The notes: generated by a model from the letters alone, not told the origin. DNA of 64,000 nucleotides from Erythrobacter litoralis (GCF_001719165.1 NZ_CP017057.1:1674001-1738000); one strand, 5' to 3'. Counted from the stretch's first letter, positions 39,841-50,579 are shown. Made by a program: numbers and translations.

Positions 39841-40400
39841 TCGAACGACGCGGCAGGCCGACGCGCAGTACGCGCTATCGCGGCAGCGGGATCAACCGCG
39901 AAGCCTCGCCCCTGAGGGCGGGCACGGTTCCCTATGTCTCGATCCTCGCCGGCTCGCTGCTGCCCGTGCTGCTCCTCCAGGCCGATGTCATGCCGCTCTC
40001 GCCGCCGCTCGGGTACATCATGCTCGTCGCCTGGCGGCTGATGCGGCCTGGCCTGCTGCCGATCTGGGCTGGCGTGCCGCTCGGCCTGTTCGACGACCTC
40101 GTCAGCGGGCAGCCGATCGGCTGCGCGGTGCTGCTATGGTCGCTGACCATGATCGCGTTCGAATATCTCGAGCAACAGGTCCCGTGGCGCGGATTCTGGC
40201 AGGACTGGTTCACCGCAGGTCTAGCCATCGTCCTGTATATCCTTGCCGCGATGGCCCTTTCCCGCGCGACCGTCTCTCCTGCCCTGCTCCTTGCCATGCT
40301 GCCGCAGATCGTGGTGGCGGTGGTTCTCTATCCCGTCTTCGCGAGGCTCGTCTCGCGGCTCGACCTCTTCCGTCTGGCGCGCACGCGGAGGATCGGATGA
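39837..40400 (+). CDS. mreD: Rod-shape protein MreD
   Basis: This 187-residue membrane protein has five or six helices, starting VSILAGSLLPVLLLQ, and the MreD block PIWAGVPLGLFDDLVSGQPI. It links MreC and the wall synthases. GTG 39837 overlaps the mreC stop by four bases, and mrdA overlaps its end in the same way. Confidence 0.92.
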   Translation: MIERRGRPTRSTRYRGSGINREASPLRAGTVPYVSILAGSLLPVLLLQADVMPLSPPLGYIMLVAWRLMRPGLLPIWAGVPLGLFDDLVSGQPIGCAVLLWSLTMIAFEYLEQQVPWRGFWQDWFTAGLAIVLYILAAMALSRATVSPALLLAMLPQIVVAVVLYPVFARLVSRLDLFRLARTRRIG

Positions 40401-42490
40401 AGCGCTGGTTCAGAAAAAGCGGGCTGAGGCGCGCCGGGCCGAAGATAACCGCGTCCGGCCTGCGCAACACGTTCGACAGGCGCGCAATGGTCATCGGCGC
40501 GGTGCAGGGCGGGATCGGCGCCCTGCTCGCGGTGCGCATGGGCTATCTCGCGATCGCGGAGAACGAGAAGTACCGGCTCGAATCCGAAAGCAACCGGGTG
40601 AACCTGTCGCTAATCCCGCCGCGGCGGGGCTGGATCCTCGATCGCAACGGCGCGCCGCTCGCCTCGAACCGCGCCGATTTCCGCGTCGACGTGATCCCCG
40701 AACGACTGTCCGAGCCCGAGGCGACGATCGAACAGATCGGAACGCTGCTGGCGCTGGAGCCCGACCGGATCGCCGATATCAAGCAGAAGGTGGTCCAGTC
40801 GAAAGGCTATCAGCCGATCGAAGTCGCGAGCGGGCTCAATTACGAACAATTCGCCGCTTTGAGCGTACGCCTGCCCGATCTCCAGGGGATCGTCCCGCAG
40901 CGCGGGTTTTCGCGCTTCTACCCGACGGGGCCCTCGGTCGGGCACCTGATCGGCTATGTCGGCCCCGCCAATGCCGAGGAATATGACGAGGAGGACCGCA
41001 ACCCGCTCCTCATCACGCCGGGCTACAAGATCGGCAAGGACGGGCTCGAAAAGCAGTTCGAGCAGGAATTGCGCGGCGTACCGGGTGCGCGGCGCGTCGA
41101 GGTGACGGCGGGCGGGCGCATCGTGCGCGACCTCGAAACGCGCGAGGACGTGCAAGGCGATCCGGTCAAGCTCACCATCGACGGGCCGCTGCAGGATTAT
41201 GCCGCGCGCCGCATTGGTCTCGAAAGCGGATCGGTCGTCGTCATGGACTGCAAGACCGGCGACCTACTCTGCATGGCTTCCATGCCGAGCTTCGACCCAA
41301 ACAGCTTTTCGGACGGCATCGGATCGGTCGAATACGCCATGCTGCGCGAGGACGAGCGCGTGCCCCTGCGCAACAAGGTGCTGCAAGGGCTCTACCCACC
41401 CGGTTCTACGGTCAAGCCGATGCATTGCATGGCCTTCCTGAAAGCCGGGATCGACCCCAAGGAGACGATTTCCTGCGGCGGCGGGCGGCGGATCGGCAAC
41501 CGTTTCTTCAATTGCTGGAGCAATCACGGCACCGTCGACATGGCCAAGGCGATCTATCAGTCATGCGACAGCTATTTCTATCACTACGCGCAGGCCGTCG
41601 GCTTCGACAAGGTCGCCGCGATGGCGAGCCAGTTCGGGCTGGGCAAGGAATTCCCGCTGCCGGTCACCAGCCAGTTCTACGGCACGGTCCCGACGCCCGA
41701 CTGGAAGTTCAACAAGTTCGGCCGCGAATGGCAGGATTTCGACACGGTCAACGCCTCGATCGGGCAGGGCTATTACCTCACCAGCCCGCTCCAGCTCGCG
41801 GTGATGGCGACCCGGCTCGCGACCGGGCGGCATGTCATGCCGCGGCTGGTGATGAACACGCCGACGCGCGGCATCGATCAGGTGGACCTCGCCGATGACC
41901 AGGTCGCCTTCGTGCGCCAGGCGATGAGCGATGTCGTGAACGGCCCCGGAACGGCGGGACGCGGGCGGCTTCCGCTGGAGGACGTCCTGATGGCGGGCAA
42001 GACCGGCACCGCGCAGGTCGTCTCGCTTTCGGTTTCCGACGGCAAGTCCGGCCCCTGGAAATACCGCGACCACGGCCTGTTCGTCTTCTTCGCCCCGTTC
42101 GAGAACCCGCGCTATGCCGGCGCGGTCGTCATCGAACATGGCGGCGGCTCGGGCGCGGCCTATCCGATCGCGCGCGACGTGATGACGTTCATGTTCGATC
42201 CGGAAAAGGGCATGGACGCGCTCACCAAGCTAGAGGAGCAATGGGGCGGCACCGCCCAGCAGCGGCTGGAAAAACGCTATGCCGCCTATGCCGCCGAGCG
42301 CGGGGCAACCGTGGTTCCCCCGCCGCGCCGGGACGAGGATATCTTCGACCAGGTGGAGGCCGAGGCGAGGCTCGCCGCCGCGCGCACGCAGGCGATCGCC
42401 GACGACGCGATCGCGCCGCGCCCCGATCCCACCGCCTCCGGCAGTCCGCCACCCGACAGCGCGGTTCCGGCGCGGGACGGAGGCGAATAA
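40397..42490 (+). CDS. mrdA: Penicillin-binding protein 2 (transpeptidase)
   Basis: This 697-residue class B PBP crosslinks peptidoglycan in elongation. It has one N-terminal helix, a dimerisation domain (RGWILDRNGAPLASNRADF), the nucleophile Ser337 in GSTVK, SCD as the second motif and KTGTAQV as the third. A long disordered tail rich in Ala, Arg and Pro (last 80 residues) is unusual in length but ordinary in this group. Confidence 0.97.
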   Translation: MKRWFRKSGLRRAGPKITASGLRNTFDRRAMVIGAVQGGIGALLAVRMGYLAIAENEKYRLESESNRVNLSLIPPRRGWILDRNGAPLASNRADFRVDVIPERLSEPEATIEQIGTLLALEPDRIADIKQKVVQSKGYQPIEVASGLNYEQFAALSVRLPDLQGIVPQRGFSRFYPTGPSVGHLIGYVGPANAEEYDEEDRNPLLITPGYKIGKDGLEKQFEQELRGVPGARRVEVTAGGRIVRDLETREDVQGDPVKLTIDGPLQDYAARRIGLESGSVVVMDCKTGDLLCMASMPSFDPNSFSDGIGSVEYAMLREDERVPLRNKVLQGLYPPGSTVKPMHCMAFLKAGIDPKETISCGGGRRIGNRFFNCWSNHGTVDMAKAIYQSCDSYFYHYAQAVGFDKVAAMASQFGLGKEFPLPVTSQFYGTVPTPDWKFNKFGREWQDFDTVNASIGQGYYLTSPLQLAVMATRLATGRHVMPRLVMNTPTRGIDQVDLADDQVAFVRQAMSDVVNGPGTAGRGRLPLEDVLMAGKTGTAQVVSLSVSDGKSGPWKYRDHGLFVFFAPFENPRYAGAVVIEHGGGSGAAYPIARDVMTFMFDPEKGMDALTKLEEQWGGTAQQRLEKRYAAYAAERGATVVPPPRRDEDIFDQVEAEARLAAARTQAIADDAIAPRPDPTASGSPPPDSAVPARDGGE

Positions 42491-42495
42491 CCGCC

Positions 42496-43638
42496 ATGGC
42501 CAGTGTCATACCCGATCCGATCGCGCGCCAGCCCTGGGGGATGCTGATTCCGCTCTTCCTGCTGGTCGGCTTCGGTGCGGCGGTGCTCTATTCGGCCGCC
42601 GGAGGCTCGATGGATCCCTTCGCGAGTTCGCATCTCGTGCGCTTCGGGGTGTTTCTCGTCATGGCGCTGGTGATCGCGGCCTTCCCGCGCGAATTGGTGC
42701 GTTTCCTCACCTATCCGGCCTATCTCGTAGTGCTCGCCCTGCTCGTGGCGGTCGAGATCATCGGCCAGGTCGGCGGCGGCAGCCAGCGCTGGCTCGATCT
42801 CGGCTTCATGGTGTTGCAGCCTTCAGAACTGATGAAGCCGGTGATCGTGGTGACGCTGGCGCATTTCTATTCCTCGCTGCCGGTCGGCCTCATCACCGGC
42901 TGGCGCGCGGTGCTGCTGCCCGGAGCGATGATCGCGGCCCCGGTCGCCTTCGTCCTGCTGCAGCCCGATCTCGGCACCAGCCTTGCGATCGCATTCGGCG
43001 GGGCGGTGGTGATGCTGCTTGCAGGGCTGCCGCTGCGCTGGTTCATCGGCGGCGCCGTCGCGGCGGCCGCGGCGGCACCTGTCGCGTTCTTCTTCGGCCT
43101 CAAGGAATACCAGCAGCGCCGGGTGCTCACCATGTTCGACGCCGAAGCCGATCCGCTGGGTGCGGGCTATCACATCACCCAGTCCAAGATCGCGATCGGA
43201 TCGGGCGGCCTGTTCGGCAAGGGCTTCAACGAGGGTTCGCAAAGCCACCTGCAATACCTGCCCGAACCGCACACCGATTTCGTCTTCGCCACCATGGCCG
43301 AGGAATGGGGCCTTCTCGGCGGCCTGTTCGTGATCGCGATCTTCGGGGTCATCCTGCGCTGGGGGCTCGAGGTCGCCCGCGCCTCGCGCGATCGCTTCGC
43401 CCAGCTGCTCGCAGGTGGCATGGTCGCGACGATCTTCTTCTATGTGGCGGTCAACCTGCTGATGGTGATGGGATTTGCGCCCGTCGTCGGCATCCCGCTG
43501 CCGTTCATGAGCCATGGCGGCTCGTCCATGCTCACCAACATGATCTGCATCGGCGCGCTGATGATGGTCGACCGCTGGAACAAGCGCGCGCCGGGCAGAG
43601 GATTGAGCGGGAGCCTTTCGGGCGGGCTCACGACCTGA
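42496..43638 (+). CDS. rodA: Rod-shape SEDS glycosyltransferase RodA
   Basis: This 380-residue membrane protein with about ten helices polymerises lipid II in the elongasome with PBP2. SEDS signatures are GGSQRWLDLGFMVLQPSELM, LLQPDLGTSLAI, LPEPHTDFVFATMAEEWG and LPFMSHGGSSML. It starts five bases after mrdA and ends the operon; the LuxR gene converges 10 bases later. Confidence 0.97.
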   Translation: MASVIPDPIARQPWGMLIPLFLLVGFGAAVLYSAAGGSMDPFASSHLVRFGVFLVMALVIAAFPRELVRFLTYPAYLVVLALLVAVEIIGQVGGGSQRWLDLGFMVLQPSELMKPVIVVTLAHFYSSLPVGLITGWRAVLLPGAMIAAPVAFVLLQPDLGTSLAIAFGGAVVMLLAGLPLRWFIGGAVAAAAAAPVAFFFGLKEYQQRRVLTMFDAEADPLGAGYHITQSKIAIGSGGLFGKGFNEGSQSHLQYLPEPHTDFVFATMAEEWGLLGGLFVIAIFGVILRWGLEVARASRDRFAQLLAGGMVATIFFYVAVNLLMVMGFAPVVGIPLPFMSHGGSSMLTNMICIGALMMVDRWNKRAPGRGLSGSLSGGLTT

Positions 43639-43648
43639 ACGGCGCGGC

Positions 43649-44371
43649 TCAGACCCGCACCAGCCCCAGCCTCAACGCCTTCACCACCGCCCCGACCCGG
43701 TCCGACGCATCGAGCTTTGCGTAGATGCGCCGGGCGTAGGTCTTCACCGTGTCGGGCGACAGGCCCATGATCTCTGCAGTGACCGAAAGCGACTTTCCCT
43801 CAGTCAGCCATTCGAGCACTTGGCGCTCGCGTTCGGACAGGCTGATCCGGGTCGGCGCGCTTTCTATGAGGACGCATACGCGCTGATGGGAGGCCTGCGC
43901 GATGGCGCGCACGAGACCCAGCGTCCTGTCAGGCACATCCGCCAGGGGGCGGTCGAAATCGAACGCGGCATAGCCGTCGCGCCCGTGCATGCCGAACAGC
44001 GGGACGCCAAAGCCATGGATCAGCCCGTGTTCGCGCATGGCCTTGAAATAGGCTTCGTTCCCCGGCGTGTTCGGCCCCGCCTGCATCGCCTCCTGCCAGG
44101 TCAGCATCGAACCGTGTTCAAGCACTCTTCCCGGGATCGGGTCGTCCCGGCGGAAATCGTCCCGTTCGTAAAGGGCGAGCCATTCGTCCGAAAAGCCGCG
44201 CGCGTAGACGACGGTGGACGGCGAGGTCGGCTCTTCGAACAGCGGCGTGACATGATAGCTGTGGCGCACCACGCCTTCTGCCCTCGCGACATCGCAGCCA
44301 TATTCGATCGCCTCGGCGATGTCTTCGATCCGGTCGATCCTTGCAAAATGACGGTGCATTCTGCCGGGCAT
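43649..44371 (-). CDS. LuxR-type quorum-sensing regulator without adjacent synthase
   Basis: This 240-residue protein has an N-terminal autoinducer-binding domain that keeps the key residues (W and Y in EWLALYERDDF, the DP in RRDDPIP, the W in LTWQEAM and the G in GFGVPL). It also has a C-terminal LuxR helix-turn-helix (LSERERQVLEWLTEGKSL, GLSPDTVKTYARRIYAKL). It should bind an acyl-homoserine lactone. No luxI-type gene is in this window, so it may be a LuxR solo. Start ATG 44371 or 44359; no strong ribosome site distinguishes them. Confidence 0.85.
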   Translation of the reverse strand: MPGRMHRHFARIDRIEDIAEAIEYGCDVARAEGVVRHSYHVTPLFEEPTSPSTVVYARGFSDEWLALYERDDFRRDDPIPGRVLEHGSMLTWQEAMQAGPNTPGNEAYFKAMREHGLIHGFGVPLFGMHGRDGYAAFDFDRPLADVPDRTLGLVRAIAQASHQRVCVLIESAPTRISLSERERQVLEWLTEGKSLSVTAEIMGLSPDTVKTYARRIYAKLDASDRVGAVVKALRLGLVRV

Positions 44372-44572
44372 ACACGAAGTCACCCGGATGGGCGACTTTC
44401 CCCTCCCGGAAACCGGCGGCATAGGCGCGCCACGAAACCAGTTCGGGCCTTCGGGTCGCACCCTGCCCCACGAGGGCGGGAAAGCTGAAAGCCCGGAACC
44501 TGGCGGCAGCGGCTACTCCCCCTTTGGCCAGCCTGTCGCCAGGAACACCCTTTCGAAATCGGCCCCAAGACA

Positions 44573-44932
44573 ATGCTTTCCCCCCTGCGTCCCATTCGCT
44601 CCCTGTTTGCCCGGATCGGCGCGCGCGAGCCGTGCTCCCCGGCCGACCCTCCCCTGCGCGAGGGCGGCATCGTGCTCGCCGCGCTGATGACCGAGGCGAT
44701 CCGCCAGCGCGAGGCAGGAGGACACCAGACGACCCTGCGCCAGCTTCACTGCGTTCTCGGCATATCGCAGCCGAGTGCGCTGAGGATCGCCCACCTTCTC
44801 GCGCGGGAGGGCGTGGTGCGGATCGAGGAGAACATGTCCGACAGGTTCGAAAGCACGGTGCGCCTCTCGCCCGAGACGCAGCGCCGCTTCATGGCCCTGG
44901 CGAAAGAGAATATCGCGGTCGACACGGCATAG
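44573..44932 (+). CDS. Small winged-helix protein (MarR-like)
   Basis: This 119-residue protein has a winged-helix pattern: QTTLRQLHCVLGISQPSALR (helix-turn-helix) then IAHLLAREGVVRIEENMSDR (wing) and a short last helix. It resembles the gene at 47664 in its wing region. It likely binds DNA; the targets are unknown. It lies divergent from the LuxR gene with a 200-base gap. Confidence 0.7.
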   Translation: MLSPLRPIRSLFARIGAREPCSPADPPLREGGIVLAALMTEAIRQREAGGHQTTLRQLHCVLGISQPSALRIAHLLAREGVVRIEENMSDRFESTVRLSPETQRRFMALAKENIAVDTA

Positions 44933-45034
44933 CCCCTTCCCATTGGCGCCAAGCGCGCTATATGCAGCGCCTCACGCGATTCGGGACCGTGCCCAGCACC
45001 CCCTCGCGGTGAATTTTCCGATGCCCATCGGTAC

Positions 45035-45110
<76 letters not shown>

Positions 45111-45226
45111 CCACCCCCTTGCCGGTTCCTGCGATGCAGGTCACATCCTGCGCCACATCGCGCGGGCGTTTCGTTCGCTTAGTTCATACGCGATGGGGTT
45201 TTCGGCGCCAATCACTGCACTTGATT

Positions 45227-45277
45227 TCACATTGTCGTGTGATAGAGCGCCTGTATGAACACATCCACTATCACACG
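45227..45277. promoter_or_regulatory. Inverted repeats bracketing the ribB start codon
   Basis: CGTGTGATAG (45236-45245) and CTATCACACG (45268-45277) are exact ten-base complements, 22 bases apart; the ATG at 45255 lies between them. A further TCACA at 45227-45231 forms TCACA-N6-TGTGA with the left arm. This may be an operator for the HTH domain encoded at the start of the same gene, or an RNA hairpin whose loop holds the start codon. Confidence 0.75.
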
Positions 45278-46502
45278 CGTCCGCGAACTCGTCGAAAGCG
45301 GCGCTTTCACGCGCGCCGGCCTTGCCCGCGCTGCCGGGCTCCACGCCAACACGCTGCGCGACTGCGCCGAGGAAGGCTGGAATCCCACCGCCGAAACCCT
45401 CGCCAAGCTCGCCGCCTTCCTCGACGACAATGACGAACGCCCCGTGCTCGTCGGGATCGAGGAGATCATCGACGAGGCGCGCAATGGCCGCATGTACATA
45501 CTCGTCGACGACGAGGACCGCGAAAACGAGGGCGATCTCATCATCCCCGCCCAGATGGCAACGCCTGCCGCGGTCAATTTCATGGCGACGCATGGCCGCG
45601 GCCTCATCTGCCTCGCATTGGACAAGGCCCGCGTCGATACGCTCGGGCTCGAACCGATGAGCCGGAACAACAAGGAATCGATGCAGACCGCCTTCACCAT
45701 CTCGATCGAGGCGAAGGAAGGCGTCACCACCGGCATTTCGGCCGCCGACCGGGCGCGCACCATTTCGGTCGCGATCGACGCGACGAAGGGCTCCGACGAC
45801 ATCGTCACGCCGGGCCACGTCTTCCCGCTCGCCGCGCGCGACGGCGGCACGCTGGTGCGCGCCGGGCACACCGAGGCCGCGGTCGACATCTCCCGTCTTG
45901 CCGGGCTCAACCCCTCGGGCGTCATCTGCGAGATCATGAACGAGGACGGGACCATGGCGCGCATGGACGACCTCGTGAAATTCGCGCGCAAGCACGATCT
46001 CAAGATCGGCACGATCCGCGATCTCATCGCCTACCGGATGCGCAACGACCACCTCGTCGAGCGCACCGGCGAAAGCTCGTTCGAAAGCGATTACGGCGGC
46101 CACTGGCGCATGATCACCTATCGCGACCGGGTGGAAGGGAACGAAGCCTATGTCCTGCAGAAAGGCCATGTCGTCCCCGGCGAGCCCACCCTCGCCCGCG
46201 TCCACCCGATTTCGGTCTTCGACGACGTGCTCGGTGCGCCTGGCCCGCGCAAGCGCACGCTGCAGCGCGCGATGGAGGCGGTGGGCGAACACGGCGCGGG
46301 GATCATCGTGATCCTGACGGGCCGCGTCGGCACCGGCGCGTGGAGCAAGGACGAGGAGCTGCGCAATATCGGCATCGGTTCGCAGATCCTCGCCGATCTC
46401 GGCGTGCACGACATGATCCTGCTGTCCAATTCGCGCCCCGACCTCGTTGCGATCGAGGGATTCGGGCTCACCATCACCGGCCACCGGCCGATCCCGGAGT
46501 AA
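45255..46502 (+). CDS. ribB: Dihydroxybutanone phosphate synthase with N-terminal HTH domain and degenerate RibA-like domain
   Basis: This 415-residue protein has three parts. Residues 1-60 form a Cro/CI-like helix-turn-helix ([20 protein letters not shown], then [16 protein letters not shown]). Residues about 65-270 are RibB, which makes the four-carbon precursor of riboflavin: active-site [23 protein letters not shown] and [10 protein letters not shown]. The C-terminal third resembles GTP cyclohydrolase II, but the zinc cysteines (CxxG...CxC) are missing ([18 protein letters not shown]), so this domain is probably inactive. RibH follows after five bases. The repeats around the start codon suggest feedback on its own synthesis. 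Confidence 0.95.
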   Translation: MNTSTITRVRELVESGAFTRAGLARAAGLHANTLRDCAEEGWNPTAETLAKLAAFLDDNDERPVLVGIEEIIDEARNGRMYILVDDEDRENEGDLIIPAQMATPAAVNFMATHGRGLICLALDKARVDTLGLEPMSRNNKESMQTAFTISIEAKEGVTTGISAADRARTISVAIDATKGSDDIVTPGHVFPLAARDGGTLVRAGHTEAAVDISRLAGLNPSGVICEIMNEDGTMARMDDLVKFARKHDLKIGTIRDLIAYRMRNDHLVERTGESSFESDYGGHWRMITYRDRVEGNEAYVLQKGHVVPGEPTLARVHPISVFDDVLGAPGPRKRTLQRAMEAVGEHGAGIIVILTGRVGTGAWSKDEELRNIGIGSQILADLGVHDMILLSNSRPDLVAIEGFGLTITGHRPIPE

Positions 46503-46507
46503 TTACC

Positions 46508-46930
46508 ATGGCACGCATTCTCATCGTCGAGGCGCGTTTTTACGAACACCTCAATGACCAGCTGATCGAAGGCGCGCGCGCCGTGATCGAGGCTGCGGGC
46601 CACGAGACGGAGGTGCTGACCGTACCCGGCGCGCTCGAGGTTCCGGGGGCGATCGCCCTTACCGCGGAAAGCGGCGATTACGACGGCTTCGTCGCGATCG
46701 GCGTCGTGATCCGGGGCGAAACCTATCATTTCGAGATCGTCGCGGGCGAAAGCGCGCGCGCGATCATGGCTCTGACAATGGACGGCATCGCGATCGGCAA
46801 CGGCATCCTGACGGTCGAGAACGAGGCCCAGGCGCAGGTGCGCGCGGACCCGGCACAGAAGGACAAGGGCGGCGAAGCGGCCCGCGCGGCGCTCGCGATG
46901 ATGGCGCTCGCCGAACGTTTCGCACGCTGA
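46508..46930 (+). CDS. ribH: Lumazine synthase (riboflavin biosynthesis)
   Basis: This 140-residue enzyme joins the RibB product with a pyrimidine to form lumazine. Signature blocks are [12 protein letters not shown] and [14 protein letters not shown] (catalytic His). It lies five bases after ribB and is surely co-transcribed. It is slightly short but complete. Confidence 0.95.
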   Translation: MARILIVEARFYEHLNDQLIEGARAVIEAAGHETEVLTVPGALEVPGAIALTAESGDYDGFVAIGVVIRGETYHFEIVAGESARAIMALTMDGIAIGNGILTVENEAQAQVRADPAQKDKGGEAARAALAMMALAERFAR

Positions 46931-47047
46931 TGCACCCCCCGGCCCGAGCGCGGACTAGGTGTTTGCCCGGATATAGGTCTTCATAAGGGTAGGCTACGCA
47001 ATCGCCCGGAGGGTCGCGGCGAAACCAGCAAGCTCAGGGGATCCGAA

Positions 47048-47338
47048 TTGAACACCGAACAGACCGCTGCCGAGACCGAACTGGCCGAGGTCGCACGCAT
47101 CCTTCGCGAATGCCTCGCCCGGCTCGACCGGGTCGGCGCGGGGATCGCCGCAATCCATGTCAATGCGGCGATCGAACATCTCGCGGCCCTTGGAGAAGGG
47201 GCGGCAGCGCGATTCGCCGCTGCCCCCGATGCCATGGATGCGGCCCGACAGCGCTCAGCCGGGCGCGCGGGCGAGCGCTTTGCCTCGATCGATCCGCGCC
47301 TGCTGTGCATCCTTCCCGCGACGGGCCAGCCCCACTGA
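47048..47338 (+). CDS. Small helical protein of unknown function
   Basis: This 96-residue protein is mainly helical (TAAETELAEVARILRECLAR, LDRVGAGIAAIHVNAAIEHL) with a basic C-terminal part. The start is TTG 47048 after CAGGGG. Coding character is good but no family is recognised. It lies downstream of the riboflavin genes after a 117-base gap. Confidence 0.6.
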   Translation: MNTEQTAAETELAEVARILRECLARLDRVGAGIAAIHVNAAIEHLAALGEGAAARFAAAPDAMDAARQRSAGRAGERFASIDPRLLCILPATGQPH

Positions 47339-47361
47339 CGGCGATCATTCCCGAACCGGCG

Positions 47362-47396
47362 CGCAGGACTACGTACTTTACCTGAGTAGTCCTGCG
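47362..47396. promoter_or_regulatory. Perfect 11-bp inverted repeat before the winged-helix gene
   Basis: CGCAGGACTAC (47362-47372) and GTAGTCCTGCG (47386-47396) are exact complements 13 bases apart. It begins 24 bases after the 47048 gene stop. No T-run follows, so an operator is more likely than a terminator. Arms this long and symmetric suggest a dimeric regulator. Confidence 0.55.
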
Positions 47397-47512
47397 TAAA
47401 GCCAGTGAGCCGCCGGTAAGCTATTGAAATTCGCAGAAGGGGCGATTTGGTCGATGGGCCGTGGGGGCTTGCGGCCATAAAGCGTCCTGCGGATTTGGAA
47501 GGTCGCAATTCC

Positions 47513-47671
47513 ATGGCTTGCCCGCACATTGCCACCTGCACGCTGTGTCGTGCATCCCGGCCCCCTGCGGCCGGTGGCCCCGTGCCGGAACCCGCCGAGC
47601 AGCTCCTGCGCGACCTGCCGCTATTCGTTGACCCGATCGATGAACAGCAGCGGAGCAGATGCAGTGGATGA
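47513..47671 (+). CDS. 52-residue Cys-containing peptide (putative)
   Basis: ATG 47513, with GGAAGG 11 bases upstream, opens a short frame with clustered cysteines near its N-terminus (ACPHIATCTLCRA) that could bind a metal. It overlaps the start of the next gene by eight bases, which hints at coupled translation. No family is recognised, and it may be non-coding. Confidence 0.35.
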   Translation: MACPHIATCTLCRASRPPAAGGPVPEPAEQLLRDLPLFVDPIDEQQRSRCSG

Positions 47672-48401
47672 CGCCCGCATTTCCGCCTTTCCGGACCGTT
47701 TCGGCGAATCCTCCGGCGAAGAAGGGGCGAACGATGAAACCGATCGCGTGTCGGAACGCCGCACTGCCTGCCGTTCCACGTCCACGCGCAGGCTGCGACC
47801 GGTCGAAACCGGCCCGAAGGACCATGAGCTTGCAAATCTGAAACCCTCGGATCTCAAACCGCTCGCCGACCAGCTCATGGCCATCGCACGGCAATTGCGC
47901 GGCGCCGAATTCGCCGCCGTCGCGCGCGACATGGCAGAAGCGCTGCCGGGCGCTTCGGTTTTTCCGCAGTCTCCGGCCAATTCCGGCGCCATCAACGACC
48001 GGACGCAAGACCGGGCGAACGGCGAAGCGCACGATCAATCCCTCGATCCCGACCAGCGCCGCCGGCGCCACGGCGTGCTCGCGCGCAAGGCCTATGCCGC
48101 CCGCCGCCGCCGCGCGGCGATCTTCGGCAATCCCGACCTGTTCGGCGAACCTGCCTGGGACATCTTGCTCGACCTTTACATCGCCCATGTCGAGCGAAAG
48201 GACGTCTCGGTGTCGAGCGCGTGCATCGGCTCGGCCGCCCCGCCCACGACGGGGCTGCGCTGGCTCGGCGTGCTGGCGGATCACGGACTGGTCCTGCGCG
48301 AACATGACCCCGCCGATCAGCGCCGCGTGCTGGTGCGCCTGACGCCCGCCGGGCTGGACGCGATGGATCGCTATTTCACGCTTGCCGCCGGGGCGTCCTA
48401 G
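47664..48401 (+). CDS. Winged-helix (MarR-like) regulator with long disordered head
   Basis: About 245 residues: a charged N-terminal part (1-150, including a helical stretch LKPLADQLMAIARQLRGAEF) and a C-terminal winged helix (FGEPAWDILLDLYIAHVERK, then SVSSACIGSAAPPTTGLRWL and GLVLREHDPADQRRVLVRLT). The basic stretch RQRRR/RRRR-type before the wing may contact DNA. I use GTG 47664 with GGAG upstream; ATG 47640 is an alternative. The 11-bp repeat upstream may be its site. Confidence 0.75.
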   Translation: MDDARISAFPDRFGESSGEEGANDETDRVSERRTACRSTSTRRLRPVETGPKDHELANLKPSDLKPLADQLMAIARQLRGAEFAAVARDMAEALPGASVFPQSPANSGAINDRTQDRANGEAHDQSLDPDQRRRRHGVLARKAYAARRRRAAIFGNPDLFGEPAWDILLDLYIAHVERKDVSVSSACIGSAAPPTTGLRWLGVLADHGLVLREHDPADQRRVLVRLTPAGLDAMDRYFTLAAGAS

Positions 48402-48410
48402 AAGCGCTCT

Positions 48411-49826
<1,416 letters not shown>

Positions 49827-49972
49827 TCATCGCCGATTGCCCGCCATGGACCAGGCGCCGGAAAACGGCTTGGCAAAGTTTCGGACCCTTTTCGGCTCAT
49901 GGCCATTGCATAGACATGCGAAGCAGTGAATTCCTATTGCATCAATTCGATCACGGGAGGTGACGAAAGACC

Positions 49973-50575
49973 ATGGCAGAAAGCAGCACCACGAAATCCA
50001 CGACCACCAAGAAGACCCCGGCGAAATCGACCAAGGGTTCGACCACCAAGTCGTCAGGTCCGAAAAAGGCCGGATCCTCGAACAAGACCGGCGCGACCGC
50101 CAAGGGCGCCGACAGCAACCACGCCGCCGAGGCGAAGAGCCGCTTCAATGCCGCGCTCGAGGAAGCCAAGGCCGGCGCCGCCGCCCTGCGCAACGAAGCG
50201 CAGACCCGCGCGGGCGCCTATCGCGAACAGGCATCGGGCAAGGGCGAAGCCTACACCGACAAGGCCCGCACCCGCGCGAGCGAGCTTGCCAGCGACGGCA
50301 AGAAATCGGTCAGCGAAGGGCTCGTTTCGCTTTCGCACGTCGTCTCCGACACGGCGACCAGGATCGACGAACGCTTCGGCGAGGAATATGGCGACTATGC
50401 CCGCAAGGCCTCGCGCAGCCTGACCGAGACTTCGGCCAAGCTCGAGGAAAAGAGCGTCGAGGAACTGGGCGAGGACGCGCGCGAATTCGTTCGCAAGAGC
50501 CCCGGCCTCGCGGTCGGCCTCGCGGCGCTTGCGGGCTTCCTGTTCGCCCGGATGTTCCGCGGTTCGCGCGACTGA
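49973..50575 (+). CDS. DUF883/YqjD-like membrane-anchored protein
   Basis: This 200-residue protein has a low-complexity Lys/Ser/Thr head (about 1-45), a long amphipathic helix (about 50-170) and a C-terminal anchor GLAVGLAALAGFLFARMF. Such ElaB/YqjD-like proteins bind ribosomes or stabilise the envelope in stationary phase. First of four related genes to 52165. Confidence 0.8.
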   Translation: MAESSTTKSTTTKKTPAKSTKGSTTKSSGPKKAGSSNKTGATAKGADSNHAAEAKSRFNAALEEAKAGAAALRNEAQTRAGAYREQASGKGEAYTDKARTRASELASDGKKSVSEGLVSLSHVVSDTATRIDERFGEEYGDYARKASRSLTETSAKLEEKSVEELGEDAREFVRKSPGLAVGLAALAGFLFARMFRGSRD

Positions 50576-50579
50576 GGAC

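Noticed and set aside
45111..45254. FMN riboswitch before ribB
   Set aside because: The region is short and lacks the conserved RFN blocks; only a small CCTGC/GCAGG hairpin and the inverted repeats are present.
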